Below, in pieces: positions 9,928-22,824 of a stretch of 64,000 nucleotides of DNA. The notes under the pieces are model-generated. The model did not search any database and had not been told where the DNA came from. It saw nothing but the letters and a program-made list of their open reading frames with translations. The stretch's first letter is position 1. Each line of letters begins with the position of its first letter. This DNA is from Pycnopodia helianthoides (lineage: Eukaryota > Echinodermata > Asteroidea > Forcipulatida > Asteriidae). Both the position numbers and the translations under genes were made by a program. Location of the stretch: positions 96,465-160,464 of the forward strand of contig JASTWB010000032.1 of NCBI GenBank assembly GCA_032158295.1, given 5' to 3'.

Positions 9928-11816
9928 TGTCTGAAATTCTTTCAGCGTGATTTTTTAATTTCTTATTACAAAATAAGGCTTTAAAAAGACTATGAATGTC
10001 CATAGACACTGAATGTCCGTTTACTGCTGAGTAGGACGTTACAAAAAACAGCAAGGATGTTTTTGTGGGGGGGGGGGACGACGGGGAGAGAATGTTTATT
10101 GTCAGGGGATGTCGACAGTGAATGTTTATTGTAGCGTTGGGAATGGGTGGCCCAAGCATTTTGCGCGGGATTGTCTGAAAGTTCCTTTAGTTGATTTTGC
10201 GGAGTTGACTGCACACAGATATACTCCAATCTTTGGTGGATCAGAGACAATTCATAAGTGAAGCAAAGCATTTGATACATAGTTATAGAAAGCAAGAGCC
10301 AATTTACAACATGGTGTTTCGTGGCTTAATTTCGAACGAAAATCGTGCATATATTCGTCTTTTGCGGAAGAGCGGAAAATCACAGAGAAAAATAGCGGCA
10401 ACGTGCAATGTATCCCGTAGTTCTGTTCAGCGGATTTGCAAACATGAAGGGCAAGTTCACCGGTGTCACCGTGGCCGAGGTGGGCGAAAAAGACTTCTTT
10501 TTGAGCGCCAGGAGCGTCTTTTGGTGAGAAATGTACAGAAACTTAGGAAAACAGAGGGGCCATTTACCTCGGCAAGACTAAAGTCTGCATGCGGACTGAT
10601 GCATGTCTCAGATAGAACCATGAGGCGCGCCATGAATAGACTTGGATTCAAGTACAGGCAAGCTCGTAAAAAGGGACTTGTAACGGATTTGGATCTGAAG
10701 AAGAGAGTGGGGTTCGCCAAGAAGATGACCCGTCAGTACCCGCCAAATGTGTGGACAGATCACGCATGTCTGACGGTTCACCACACGATTCACCATGGCA
10801 TGTTTGCTTGTAACTTACGTGAAAAAGGTTTTTGTTCAACACGAAAAGGGCATTACAGTCCACAAACAACACATAACTGTTCATATTCTTTTGAACCACC
10901 TCAATCGGTTATTTGGCAGAAAATCAAACGGTTAACCCTCAAAACCAAATAGAAAAGAAATTTATGAAATCTCTTTATTTACTCTACTACGGTGAACCGT
11001 GTAGACTTGGTTTCAAGCCTGCGATCGTGGCTTTTAGTCTACTTGATGGCCAATACATTATTGGGCCAAATAGCGCACATTGTTAGATTGGCCCATGATA
11101 GCTTATCTGTGGGGGCGTTTCTCGTGCCTGATACAGAGGAATAACCGCAATATCAGACTTGAAATCAAGTCTATGAATGGTGTAAGTCTATGAATGGTGT
11201 AATGGTTAAGAGATACGCTTAACAAGTCAAATGTCTTGAACCTAAATGGAGTTCAGGAGAGACAAAATGCTCGTGTTTTTTTTTTCTTTCTTATTTTTAT
11301 CACCTTCCTCGACAAACAATGAATGTTCATTGCTTATAACCATTCTTTCATTTTTCAATCCCATTGTTTCTATTCTCTTATTACTTATTTTGTATTAATG
11401 CTCACAACATAATACCACCCCCCAACAAAAGAATTACACAAATTTCAACAACAAAAATAATGCCTGTGTGTGTTCTTTTGTGTTCAAACGCTCTACTCGG
11501 CAAGAAACAGTCATTTACTGTCAAAGCACAATCACAGTCAGCCCCCCCCCCCCTCCCCGACAAAAACATCCTCACTGCTTCGAATTGTGTATTAACGCCG
11601 TTTTCAGCAATACATGAACATTGGCTGTCTCTGAACATTCTTAGTCAGCCCCCCCCCCTCTCCACACCCACAAAAACATCCTCGCTGATTTGAATTTTGT
11701 TTTAACGCTCTACTCAGCGATGAATGGCAATCACTGTCTTTGGACATTCATAGTCATTTTAAAGCCTTATTTTGTAATGTTTAACCAAAAAATTCACGCT
11801 TAAAAAATTTCAGACA
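9928..11816 (+). repeat. Array unit 4 (1,889 bp)
   Basis: Ends against the middle 204-bp end element. Shares with unit 10 the variants CAAGAAACAGTC and CAATCACAGTCAG near its tail (about 11500-11540 and 22510-22550), which the other units lack or only partly share. Confidence 0.9.
10311..10952 (+). CDS. Truncated Tc1-like transposase, longer C-terminal variant (unit 4)
   Basis: Same DNA-binding domain as unit 1 with an intact frame. A missing C near 10876 (CATAACTG for CATAACCTG) shifts the end of the frame, so the protein is 213 aa and ends in a lysine-rich tail (..KIKRLTLKTK) instead of ..LFIFF. The catalytic core is absent. Confidence 0.7.
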   Translation: MVFRGLISNENRAYIRLLRKSGKSQRKIAATCNVSRSSVQRICKHEGQVHRCHRGRGGRKRLLFERQERLLVRNVQKLRKTEGPFTSARLKSACGLMHVSDRTMRRAMNRLGFKYRQARKKGLVTDLDLKKRVGFAKKMTRQYPPNVWTDHACLTVHHTIHHGMFACNLREKGFCSTRKGHYSPQTTHNCSYSFEPPQSVIWQKIKRLTLKTK

Positions 11817-12018
11817 ATCCCGGCCATATCTCGTTGGGCCCCCCTGCCCCCTTTCAATGTTAAATCACATTGTTGCACGGTCTTCTGCGTTCCAGACAAC
11901 ATTGAGCGGGGGGACGGGGGACGGGGAAGAGAATGTTTATTGTGAGACAGGGAATGGTTATTGTATGGTTATTTTAACGTTATAGGAACGGGTGGCCCAA
12001 GCATTTTGGCCGGGATTG
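11815..12018. mobile_element. 204-bp end element, middle copy
   Basis: Same length and termini as the copies at both ends of the array. It separates units 4 and 5 and lies between TTTCAGA and TCTGAAA, so its CA/TG ends overlap the ends of the neighbouring units. Confidence 0.85.
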
Positions 12019-13913
12019 TCTGAAATTCTTTCAGCGTGATTTTTTAATTTCTTATTACAAAATAAGGCTTTAAAAAGACTATGAATGTCCATAGACACTG
12101 AATGTCCGTTTACTGCTGAGTAGGACGTTACAAAAAACAGCAAGGATGTTTTTGTGGGGGGGGGGGGACGACGGGGAGAGAATGTTTATTGTCAGGGGAT
12201 GTCGACAGTGAATGTTTATTGTAGCGTTGGGAATGGGTGGCCCAAGCATTTTGCGCGGGATTGTCTGAAAGTTCCTTTAGTTGATTTTGCGGAGTTGACT
12301 GCACACAGATATACTCCAATCTTTGGTGGATCAGAGACAATTCATAAGTGAAGCAAAGCATTTGATACATAGTTATAGAAAGCAAGAGCCAATTTACAAC
12401 ATGGTGTTTCGTGGCTTAATTTCGAACGAAAATCGTGCATATATTCGTCTTTTGCGGAAGAGCGGAAAATCACAGAGAAAAATAGCGGCAACGTGCAATG
12501 TATCCCGTAGTTCTGTTCAGCGGATTTGCAAACATGAAGGGCAAGTTCACCGGTGTCACCGTGGCCGAGGTGGGCGAAAAAGACTTCTTTTTGAGCGCCA
12601 GGAGCGTCTTTTGGTGAGAAATGTACAGAAACTTAGGAAAACAGAGGGGCCATTTACCTCGGCAAGACTAAAGTCTGCATGCGGACTGATGCATGTCTCA
12701 GATAGAACCATGAGGCGCGCCATGAATAGACTTGGATTCAAGTACAGGCAAGCTCGTAAAAAGGGACTTGTAACGGATTTGGATCTGAAGAAGAGAGTGG
12801 GGTTCGCCAAGAAGATGACCCGTCAGTACCCGCCAAATGTGTGGACAGATCACGCATGTCTGACGGTTCACCACACGATTCACCATGGCATGTTTGCTTG
12901 TAACTTACGTGAAAAAGGTTTTTGTTCAACACGAAAAGGGCATTACAGTCCACAAACAACACATAACCTGTTCATATTCTTTTGAACCACCTCAATCGGT
13001 TATTTGGCAGAAAATCAAACGGTTAACCCTCAAAACCAAAATAGAAAAGAAATTTATGAAATCTCTTTATTTACTCTACTACGGTGAACCGTGTAGACTT
13101 GGTTTCAAGCCTGCGATCGTGGCTTTTAGTCTACTTGATGGCCAATACATTATTGGGCCAAATAGCGCACATTGTTAGATTGGCCCATGATAGCTTATCT
13201 GTGGGGGCGTTTCTCGTGCCTGATACAGAGGAATAACCGCAATATCAGACTTGAAATCAAGTCTATGAATGGTGTAAGTCTATGAATGGTGTAATGGTTA
13301 AGAGATACGCTTAACAAGTCAAATGTCTTGAACCTAAATGGAGTTCAGGAGAGACAAAATGCTCGTGTTTTTTTTTTCTTTCTTATTTTTATCACCTTCC
13401 TCGACAAACAATGAATGTTCATTGCTTATAACCATTCTTTCATTTTTTCAATCCCATTGTTTCTATTCTCTTATTACTTATTTTGTATTAATGCTCACAA
13501 CATAATACCACCCCCAACAAAAGAATTACACAAATTTCAACAACAAAAATAATGCCTGTGTGTGTTCTTTTGTGTTCAAACGCTCTACTCGGCATAGAAT
13601 AGTCATTTACTGTCAAAGCACAATCATAGTCAGCCCCCCCCCCCCTCCCCGACAAAAACATCCTCACTGCTTCGAATTGTGTATTAACGCCGTTTTCAGC
13701 AATACATGAACATTGGCTGTCTCTGAACATTCTTAGTCAGCCCCCCCCCCCCCCCTCTCCACACCCACAAAAACATCCTCGCTGATTTGAATTTTGTTTT
13801 AACGCTCTACTCAGCGATGAATGGCAATCACTGTCTTTGGACATTCATAGTCATTTTAAAGCCTTATTTTGTAATGTTTAACCAAAAAATTCACGCTTAA
13901 AAAATTTCAGACA
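12017..13913 (+). repeat. Array unit 5 (1,897 bp)
   Basis: Follows the middle end element exactly as unit 1 follows the left one. Confidence 0.9.
12401..12985 (+). CDS. Truncated Tc1-like transposase, DNA-binding part only (unit 5)
   Basis: 194 aa, apparently identical in sequence and end to the unit 1 protein: helix-turn-helix, GRGGRKR hook, second helical domain, no DDE core. Intact frame, ATGCATG variant. Confidence 0.75.
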   Translation: MVFRGLISNENRAYIRLLRKSGKSQRKIAATCNVSRSSVQRICKHEGQVHRCHRGRGGRKRLLFERQERLLVRNVQKLRKTEGPFTSARLKSACGLMHVSDRTMRRAMNRLGFKYRQARKKGLVTDLDLKKRVGFAKKMTRQYPPNVWTDHACLTVHHTIHHGMFACNLREKGFCSTRKGHYSPQTTHNLFIFF

Positions 13914-15704
13914 TGTCTGAAATTCTTTCAGCGTGATTTTTTAATTTCTTATTACAAAATAAGGCTTTAAAAAGACTATGAATGTCCATAGACACTGAAT
14001 GTCCGTTTACTGCTGAGTAGGACGTTACAAAAAACAGCAAGGATGTTTTTGTGGGGGGGGGGGGGACGACGGGGAGAGAATGTTTATTGTCAGGGGATGT
14101 CGACAGTGAATGTTTATTGTAGCGTTGGGAATGGGTGGCCAAGCATTTTGCGCGGGATTGTCTGAAAGTTCCTTTAGTTGATTTTGCGGAGTTGACTGCA
14201 CACAGATATATCCATCTTTGGTGGATCAGAGACAATTCATAAGTGAAGCAAAGCATTTGTACATGTTTAGAAAGCAAGAAACCAATTTACAACATGGTGT
14301 TTCGTGGCTTAATTTCGAACGAAAATCGTGCATATATTCGTCTTTTGCGGAAGAGCGGAAAATCACAGGAGAAAAATAGCGGCAAGTGCAATGTATCCGT
14401 AGTTCTGTTCAGCGGATTTGCAAACATGAAGGGCAAGTTCACGGTTGTCAACCGTGGCCGGAGGTGGGCGGAAAAAGACTTCTTTTTTAGCGCCAGGAGC
14501 GTCTTTTGGTGAGAAATGTACAGAAACTTAGGAAAACAGAGGGGCCATTTTTTTTACCTCGGCAAGACTAAAGTCTGCATGCGGACTGATGCATGTCTCA
14601 GATAGAACCATGAGGCGCGCCATGAATAGACTTGGATTCAAGTACAGGCAAAGCTCGTAAAAAGGGACTTGTAACGGATTTGGATCTGAAGAAGAGAGTG
14701 GGGTTCGCCAAGAAGATGACCCGTCAGTACCCGCCAAATGTGTGGACAGATCACGCATGTCTGACGGTTCACCACACGATTCACCATGGCATGTTTGCTT
14801 GTAACTTACGTGAAAAAGGTTTTTGTTCAACACGAAAAGGGCATTACAGTCACAAACAACACATAACCTGTTCATATTCTTTTGAACCACCTCAATCGGT
14901 TATTTGGCAGAAAATCAAACGGTTAACCCTCAAAAACCAAAATAGAAAAGAAATTTATGAAATCTCTTTATTTACTCTATACGGTGAACCGTGTAGACTT
15001 GGTTTCAAGCCTGCGATCGTGGCTTTTAGTCTACTTGATGGCCAATACATTATTGGGCCAAATAGGCACATTGTTAGATTGGCCATGATAGCTTATCTGT
15101 GGGGGCGTTTCTCTGCTGATACAGAGGAATAACCGCAATATCAGACTGGAAATCAAGTCTATGAATGGTGTAAGTCTATGAATGGTGAAATGGTTAAGAG
15201 ATACGCTTATCAAGTCAAATGTCTTGAACCTAAATGAGTTCAGGAGAGACAAAATGCTCGTGTTTTTTTTTTCTTTCTTATTTTTTATTTACCTTCCTCG
15301 ACAAACAATGAATGTTCATTGCTTAAAACCATTCTTTCATTTTTCATCCATTGTTTCTATTCTACTTATTACTTATTTTGTATTAATGTCACAACATAAT
15401 ACACCCAACAAAAGAATTACACAAACTTTCAACAACAAAATATGCCGTTTTTGTTCAAACTCTATCGGCAAGATAGTTCTGTCAAACCAATCAATCACCC
15501 CCCCCCCCGACAAAACATCACTTCGATTGTGTATTACCGTTCAGCAATACATGAAATGCTGTCTGACATTCTTAGTACCCCCCCCCCCACAAAAACCTGT
15601 GATTGATTTTGTTTAGTTACTCACGATGATGGCAATACGTTGACTTCAATATTTTAAGCCTTTTTTGTATGTTTACCAAAAATTCACGCTTAAAAATTTC
15701 AGAC
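13914..15704 (+). repeat. Array unit 6, with many small indels (about 1,791 bp)
   Basis: Clean up to about 14130, then increasingly interrupted by single-base losses and a few gains. The transposase frame is broken in several places (pieces at about 14294-14512 and 14632-14880). The change is almost only indels, which fits unpolished read sequence better than decay. Confidence 0.85.
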
Positions 15705-17172
15705 TCTGAATTCTTCAGCGTGATTTTAATTTCTATTACAAATAGCTTTAAAGATAGATGTCCAACATGATGCGTTATGTGATAGCGTTCAAACGCAAGG
15801 TGTTTGTGGGGGGGACGGGAAGATGTATTGTCAGGGATGACATGAATTTTATGTGCGTGGAAGTGCCAAGCATTGCGCGGATTGTCTGAGTCTTAGTGAT
15901 TTTGCGATAGCACACAGATACTCATCTGTGATCAAGCAATCTAAAGAAAGCTTGATAATATAGAAAGCAAGGCAATTACACATGGTTTCGTGGCTTATTT
16001 GAACGAAATATATATTCGTCTTGCGAAGACGAAATCACAGAAAAAGCGCACGTGAATTACCTAGTCTGTTCAGATTTGAAACGAAGCAATCCCGTCCGTG
16101 CGAGGGCGAAAACTTCTTAGCGCAGGAGCTTTTGGTGAGATGTAAATAAAACAAGGGCATTACTCGGCAGATAATCGCAGCGATGATGCATCTCAGAGAC
16201 CATGAGCGCGCCATGAATAGACTTGGTCAACAGCACCGTAAAAAGGATTGTAAGGATTGATTGAGAAAGTGGGTTCGCCAAGATGACCTCATACCCATTG
16301 TGGAAGATCACGCAGTCTGACGTCCACACGATTCACTGAGTTGCTTGACTAGTGAAAAGTTTTTGTTCACACGAAAAGGCATTACAGCCACAAACAACAC
16401 AAACTGTTCATATCTTTGAACCACCTCATCGGTTATTGCAAAAATCAACGTACCTCAAACAATAGAAAGAAATTTAGAACTCTATTACTTACACGGGAAC
16501 TGTAGCTTGTTTAGCCGCATCGGGCTTTTGTCTTGTCCATATATGGCAATAGCAATGTAATTGCCATGACTACTGTGGGCTTCTCGTGCTGAAGAGGAAT
16601 AACCGATTCAACTGAATCAAGTTAATGTGTAAGTAGAATGGTGTAAGGTTAAGAACCTACAGCAATGCTACTAAATGAGTCAGAGAGCAAATGCTCGTGT
16701 TTTTTTTTTTTTTTTTTCACCTCTCGACAACATATGTTAGCTTATAACATCTTTCATTTCATCTTGTTTCTATTCTTTATTACTTATTTTGTATTAATGC
16801 CACAAACCACACAAAAATAATGCCTGTGTGTGTTCTTTTGTGTTCAAACGCTCTACTCGGCATAGAATAGTCATTTACTGTCAAAGCACAATCATAGTCA
16901 GCCCCCCCCCCTCCCGACAAAAACATCCTCACTGCTTCGAATTGTGTATTAACGCCGTTTTCAGCAATACATGAACATTGGCTGTCTCTGAACATTCTTA
17001 GTCAGCCCCCCCCCTCTCCACACCCACAAAAACATCCTCGCTGATTTGAATTTTGTTTTAACGCTCTACTCAGCGATGAATGGCAATCACTGTCTTTGGA
17101 CATTCATAGTCATTTTAAAGCCTTATTTTGTAATGTTTAACCAAAAAATTCACGCTTAAAAAATTTCAGACA
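15705..17172 (+). repeat. Array unit 7, shredded by deletions (about 1,468 bp)
   Basis: Alignable to the other units from end to end but about 22 percent shorter, with a missing base every few nucleotides from 15705 to about 16800 and normal sequence after about 16810. No usable reading frame remains. Confidence 0.85.
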
Positions 17173-19053
17173 TGTCTGAAATTCTTTCAGCGTGATTTTT
17201 TAATTTCTTATTACAAAATAAGGCTTTAAAAAGACTATGAATGTCCATAGACACTGAATGTCCGTTTACTGCTGAGTAGGACGTTACAAAAAACAGCAAG
17301 GATGTTTTTGTGGGGGGGGGGGGGACGACGGGGAGAGAATGTTTATTGTCAGGGGATGTCGACAGTGAATGTTTATTGTAGCGTTGGGAATGGGTGGCCC
17401 AAGCATTTTGCGCGGGATTGTCTGAAAGTTCCTTTAGTTGATTTTGCGGAGTTGACTGCACACAGATATACTCCAATCTTTGGTGGATCAGAGACAATTC
17501 ATAAGTGAAGCAAAGCATTTGATACATAGTTATAGAAAGCAAGAGCCAATTTACAACATGGTGTTTCGTGGCTTAATTTCGAACGAAAATCGTGCATATA
17601 TTCGTCTTTTGCGGAAGAGCGGAAAATCACAGAGAAAAATAGCGGCAACGTGCAATGTATCCCGTAGTTCTGTTCAGCGGATTTGCAAACATGAAGGGCA
17701 AGTTCACCGGTGTCACCGTGGCCGAGGTGGGCGAAAAAGACTTCTTTTGAGCGCCAGGAGCGTCTTTTGGTGAGAAATGTACAGAAACTTAGGAAAACAG
17801 AGGGGCCATTTACCTCGGCAAGACTAAAGTCTGCATGCGGACTGAAGCATGTCTCAGATAGAACCATGAGGCGCGCCATGAATAGACTTGGATTCAAGTA
17901 CAGGCAAGCTCGTAAAAAGGGACTTGTAACGGATTTGGATCTGAAGAAGAGAGTGGGGTTCGCCAAGAAGATGACCCGTCAGTACCCGCCAAATGTGTGG
18001 ACAGATCACGCATGTCTGACGGTTCACCACACGATTCACCATGGCATGTTTGCTTGTAACTTACGTGAAAAAGGTTTTTGTTCAACACGAAAAGGGCATT
18101 ACAGTCCACAAACAACACATAACCTGTTCATATTCTTTTGAACCACCTCAATCGGTTATTTGGCAGAAAATCAAACGGTTAACCCTCAAAACCAAAATAG
18201 AAAAGAAATTTATGAAATCTCTTTATTTACTCTACTACGGTGAACCGTGTAGACTTGGTTTCAAGCCTGCGATCGTGGCTTTTAGTCTACTTGATGGCCA
18301 ATACATTATTGGGCCAAATAGCGCACATTGTTAGATTGGCCCATGATAGCTTATCTGTGGGGGCGTTTCTCGTGCCTGATACAGAGGAATAACCGCAATA
18401 TCAGACTTGAAATCAAGTCTATGAATGGTGTAAGTCTAGAATGGTGTAATGGTTAAGAGATACGCTTAACAAGTCAAATGTCTTGAACCTAAATGGAGTT
18501 CAGGAGAGACAAAATGCTCGTGTTTTTTTTTCTCTTATTTTTATCACCTTCCTCGACAAACAATGAATGTTCATTGCTTATAACCATTCTTTCATTTTTC
18601 AATCCCATTGTTTCTATTCTCTTATTACTTATTTTGTATTAATGCTCACAACATAATACCACCCCCAACAAAAAAATTACACAAATTTCAACAACAAAAA
18701 TATGCCTGTGTGTGTTCTTTTGTGTTCAAACGCTCTACTCGGCAAGAAAAGTCATTTACTGTCAAAGCACAATCATAGTCAGCCCCCCCCCCCCGACAAA
18801 AACATCCTCACTGCTTCGAATTGTGTATTAACGCCGTTTTCAGCAATACATGAACATTGGCTGTCTCTGAACATTCTTAGTCAGCCCCCCCCCCCCCCCC
18901 CACAAAACATCCTTGCTGATTTGAATTTTGTTTTAACGCCTCACTCAGCGATGAATGGCAATCACTGTCTTTGGACATTCATATAGTCATTTTAAAGCCC
19001 TATTTTGTAATGTTTAACCAAAAAATTCACGCTTTTAGAAAAAATTTCAGACA
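17173..19053 (+). repeat. Array unit 8 (1,881 bp)
   Basis: Same structure. Tail with small differences shared with unit 9 (for example AAAAAATTACAC and a contracted C-rich tract joined to CACAAAA). Confidence 0.9.
17558..18141 (+). pseudogene. Transposase fragment of unit 8, frameshifted
   Basis: One T is missing in CTTCTTTTGAGCG (about 17745), ending the first frame at 17773; the rest is open in another frame to 18141. It carries the AAGCATG variant. Confidence 0.8.
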
Positions 19054-20937
19054 TGTCTGAAATTCTTTCAGCGTGATTTTTGAATTTCTTATTACAAAAT
19101 AAGGCTTTAAAAAAGACTATGAATGTCCATAGACACTGAATGTCCGTTTACTGCTGAGTAGGCGTTACAAAAACAGCAAGGATGTTTTTGTGGGGGGGGG
19201 GGGGACGACGGGGAGAGAATGTTTATTGTCAGGGGATGTCGACAGTGAATGTTTATTGTAGCGTTGGGAATGGGTGGCCCAAGCATTTTGCGCGGGATTG
19301 TCTGAAAGTTTCTTTAGTTGATTTTGCGGAGTTGACTGCACACAGATATACTCCAATCTTTGGTGGATCAGAGACAATTCATAAGTGAAGCAAAGCATTT
19401 GATACATAGTTATAGAAAGCAAGAGCCAATTTACAACATGGTGTTTCGTGGCTTAATTTCGAACGAAAATCGTGCATATATTCGTCTTTTGCGGAAGAGC
19501 GGAAAATCACAGAGAGAAATAGCGGCAACGTGCAATGTATCCCGTAGTTCTGTTCAGCGGAATTGTAAACATGAAGGGCAAGTTCACCGGTGTCACCGTG
19601 GCCGAGGTGGGCGAAAAAGACTTCTTTCTAAGCGCCAGGAGCGTCTTTTGGTGAGAAATGTACAGAAACTTAGGAAAACAGAGGGGCCATTTACCTCGGC
19701 AAGACTAAAGTCTGCATGCGGACTGAAAGCATGTCTCAGATAGAACCATGAGGTGCGCCATGAATAGACTTGGATTCAAGTACAGGCAAGCTCGTAAAAA
19801 GGGACTTGTAACGGATTTGGATCCCGAAGAAGAGAGTGGGGTTCGCCAAGAAGATGACCCGTCAGTACCCGCCAAATGTGTGGACAGATCACGCATGTCT
19901 GACGGTTCACCACACGATTCACCATGGCATGTTTGCTTGTAACTTACGTGAAAAAGGTTTTTGTTCAACACGAAAAGGGCATTACAGTGCACAAACAACA
20001 CAATAACCTGTTCATATTCTTTTGAACCACCTCAATCGGTTATTTGGCAGAAAATCAAACGGTTAACCCTCAAAACCAAAATAGAAAAGAAATTTATGAA
20101 ATCTCTTTATTTACTCTACTACGGTGAACCGTGTAGACTTGGTTTCAAGCCTGCGATCGTGGCTTTTAGTCTACTTGATGGCCAATACATTATTGGGCCA
20201 AATAGCGCACATTGTTATATTGGCCCATGATAGCTTATCTGTGGGGGCGTTTCTCGTGCCTGATACAGAGGAATAACCGCGATTCAGACTTGAAATCAAG
20301 TCTATGAATGGTGTAAGTCTATGAATGGTGTAATGGTTAAGAGATACGCTTAACAAGTCAAATGTCTTGAACCTAAATGGAGTTCAGGAGAGACAAAATG
20401 CTCGTGTTTTTTTTTTCTTCTTATTTTTATCACCTTCCTCGACAAACAATGAATGTTCATTGCTTATAACCATTCTTTCATTTTTCAATCCCATTGTTTC
20501 TATTCTCTTATTACTTATTTTGTATTAATGCTCACAACATAATACCACCCCCAACAAAAAAATTACACAAATTTCAACAACAAAAATAATGCCTGTGTGT
20601 GTTCTTTTGTGTTCAAACGCTCTACTCGGCAATAAATAGTCATTTACTGTCAAAGCACAATCATAGTCAGCCCCCCCCCTCCCCGACAAAAACATCCTCA
20701 CTGCTTCGAATTGTGTATTAACGCCGTTTTCAGCAATACATGAACATTGGCTGTCTCTGAACATTCTTAGTCAGCCCCCCCCCCCCCCCACAAAAATCAT
20801 CCTTGCTGATTTGAATTTTGTTTTAACGCCCTACTCTGCGATGAATGGCAATCACTGTCTTTGGACATTCATAGTCATTTTAAAGCCTTATTTTGTAATG
20901 TTTAACCAAAAAATTCACGCTTAAAAAATTTCAGACA
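19054..20937 (+). repeat. Array unit 9 (1,884 bp)
   Basis: Same structure; slightly more diverged than the others by substitutions (for example GGAATTGTAAAC, TTTCTAAGCGCC, GAGGTGCGCC). Confidence 0.9.
19438..20001 (+). pseudogene. Transposase fragment of unit 9, frameshifted
   Basis: An extra A in GACTGAAAGCATG (about 19728) ends the first frame at 19743. Further changes near 19822 (GATCCCGAAG) alter the second half. Confidence 0.8.
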
Positions 20938-22824
20938 TGTCTGAAATTCTTTCAGCGTGATTTTTGAATTTCTTATTACAAAATAAGGCTTTAAAAAAGA
21001 CTATGAATGTCCATAGACACTGAATGTCCGTTTACTGCTGAGTAGGACGTTACAAAAACAGCAAGGATGTTTTTGTGGGGGGGGGGACGACGGGGAGAGA
21101 ATGTTTATTGTCAGGGGATGTCGACAGTGAATGTTTATTGTAGCGTTGGGAATGGGTGGCCCAAGCATTTTGCGCGGGATTGTCTGAAAGTTCTTTAGTT
21201 GATTTTGCGGAGTTGACTGCACACAGATATACTCCAATCTTTGGTGGATCAGAGACAATTCATAAGTGAAGCAAAGCATTTGATACATAGTTATAGAAAG
21301 CAAGAGCCAATTTACAACATGGTGTTTCGTGGCTTAATTTCGAACGAAAATCGTGCATATATTCGTCTTTTGCGGAAGAGCGGAAAATCACAGAGAAAAA
21401 TAGCGGCAACGTGCAATGTATCCCGTAGTTCTGTTCAGCGGATTTGCAAACATGAAGGGCAAGTTCACCGGTGTCACCGTGGCCGAGGTGGGCGAAAAAG
21501 ACTTCTTTTTGAGCGCCAGGAGCGTCTTTTGGTGAGAAATGTACAGAAACTTAGGAAAACAGAGGGGCCATTTACCTCGGCAAGACTAAAGTCTGCATGC
21601 GGACTGATGCATGTCTCAGATAGAACCATGAGGCGCGCCATGAATAGACTTGGATTCAAGTACAGGCAAGCTCGTAAAAAGGGACTTGTAACGGATTTGG
21701 ATCTGAAGAAGAGAGTGGGGTTCGCCAAGAAGATGACCCGTCAGTACCCGCCAAATGTGTGGACAGATCACGCATGTCTGACGGTTCACCACACGATTCA
21801 CCATGGCATGTTTGCTTGTAACTTACGTGAAAAAGGTTTTTGTTCAACACGAAAAGGGCATTACAGTCCACAAACAACACATAACCTGTTCATATTCTTT
21901 TGAACCACCTCAATCGGTTATTTGGCAGAAAATCAAACGGTTAACCCTCAAAACCAAAATAGAAAAGAAATTTATGAAATCTCTTTATTTACTCTACTAC
22001 GGTGAACCGTGTAGACTTGGTTTCAAGCCTGCGATCGTGGCTTTTAGTCTACTTGATGGCCAATACATTATTGGGCCAAATAGCGCACATTGTTAGATTG
22101 GCCCATGATAGCTTATCTGTGGGGGCGTTTCTCGTGCCTGATACAGAGGAATAACCGCAATATCAGACTTGAAATCAAGTCTATGAATGGTGTAAGTCTA
22201 TGAATGGTGTAATGGTTAAGAGATACGCTTAACAAGTCAAATGTCTTGAACCTAAATGGAGTTCAGGAGAGACAAAATGCTCGTGTTTTTTTTTCTTTCT
22301 TATTTTTATCACCTTCCTCGACAAACAATGAATGTTCATTGCTTATAACCATTCTTTCATTTTTCAATCCCATTGTTTCTATTCTCTTATTACTTATTTT
22401 GTATTAATGCTCACAACATAATACCACCCCCCAACAAAAGAATTACACAAATTTCAACAACAAAAATAATGCCTGTGTGTGTTCTTTTGTGTTCAAACGC
22501 TCTACTCGGCAAGAAACAGTCATTTACTGTCAAAGCACAATCACAGTCAGCCCCCCCCCCTCCCCGACAAAAACATCCTCACTGCTTCGAATTGTGTATT
22601 AACGCCGTTTTCAGCAATACATGAACATTGGCTGTCTCTGAACATTCTTAGTCAGCCCCCCCCCCCTCTCCACACCCACAAAAACATCCTCGCTGATTTG
22701 AATTTTGTTTTAACGCTCTACTCAGCGATGAATGGCAATCACTGTCTTTGGACATTCATAGTCATTTTAAAGCCTTATTTTGTAATGTTTAACCAAAAAA
22801 TTCACGCTTAAAAAATTTCAGACA
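20938..22824 (+). repeat. Array unit 10 (1,887 bp)
   Basis: Last unit, ending against the right end element with the same tail variants as unit 4. Confidence 0.9.
21319..21903 (+). CDS. Truncated Tc1-like transposase, DNA-binding part only (unit 10)
   Basis: 194 aa, apparently the same protein as in units 1 and 5, with an intact frame and the ATGCATG variant. The DDE core is absent. Confidence 0.75.
   Translation: MVFRGLISNENRAYIRLLRKSGKSQRKIAATCNVSRSSVQRICKHEGQVHRCHRGRGGRKRLLFERQERLLVRNVQKLRKTEGPFTSARLKSACGLMHVSDRTMRRAMNRLGFKYRQARKKGLVTDLDLKKRVGFAKKMTRQYPPNVWTDHACLTVHHTIHHGMFACNLREKGFCSTRKGHYSPQTTHNLFIFF

Noticed and set aside
15182..15616. 144-aa frame across the unit 6 tail
   Set aside because: It is created by the deletion-rich sequence joining frames; the clean sister units do not have it.
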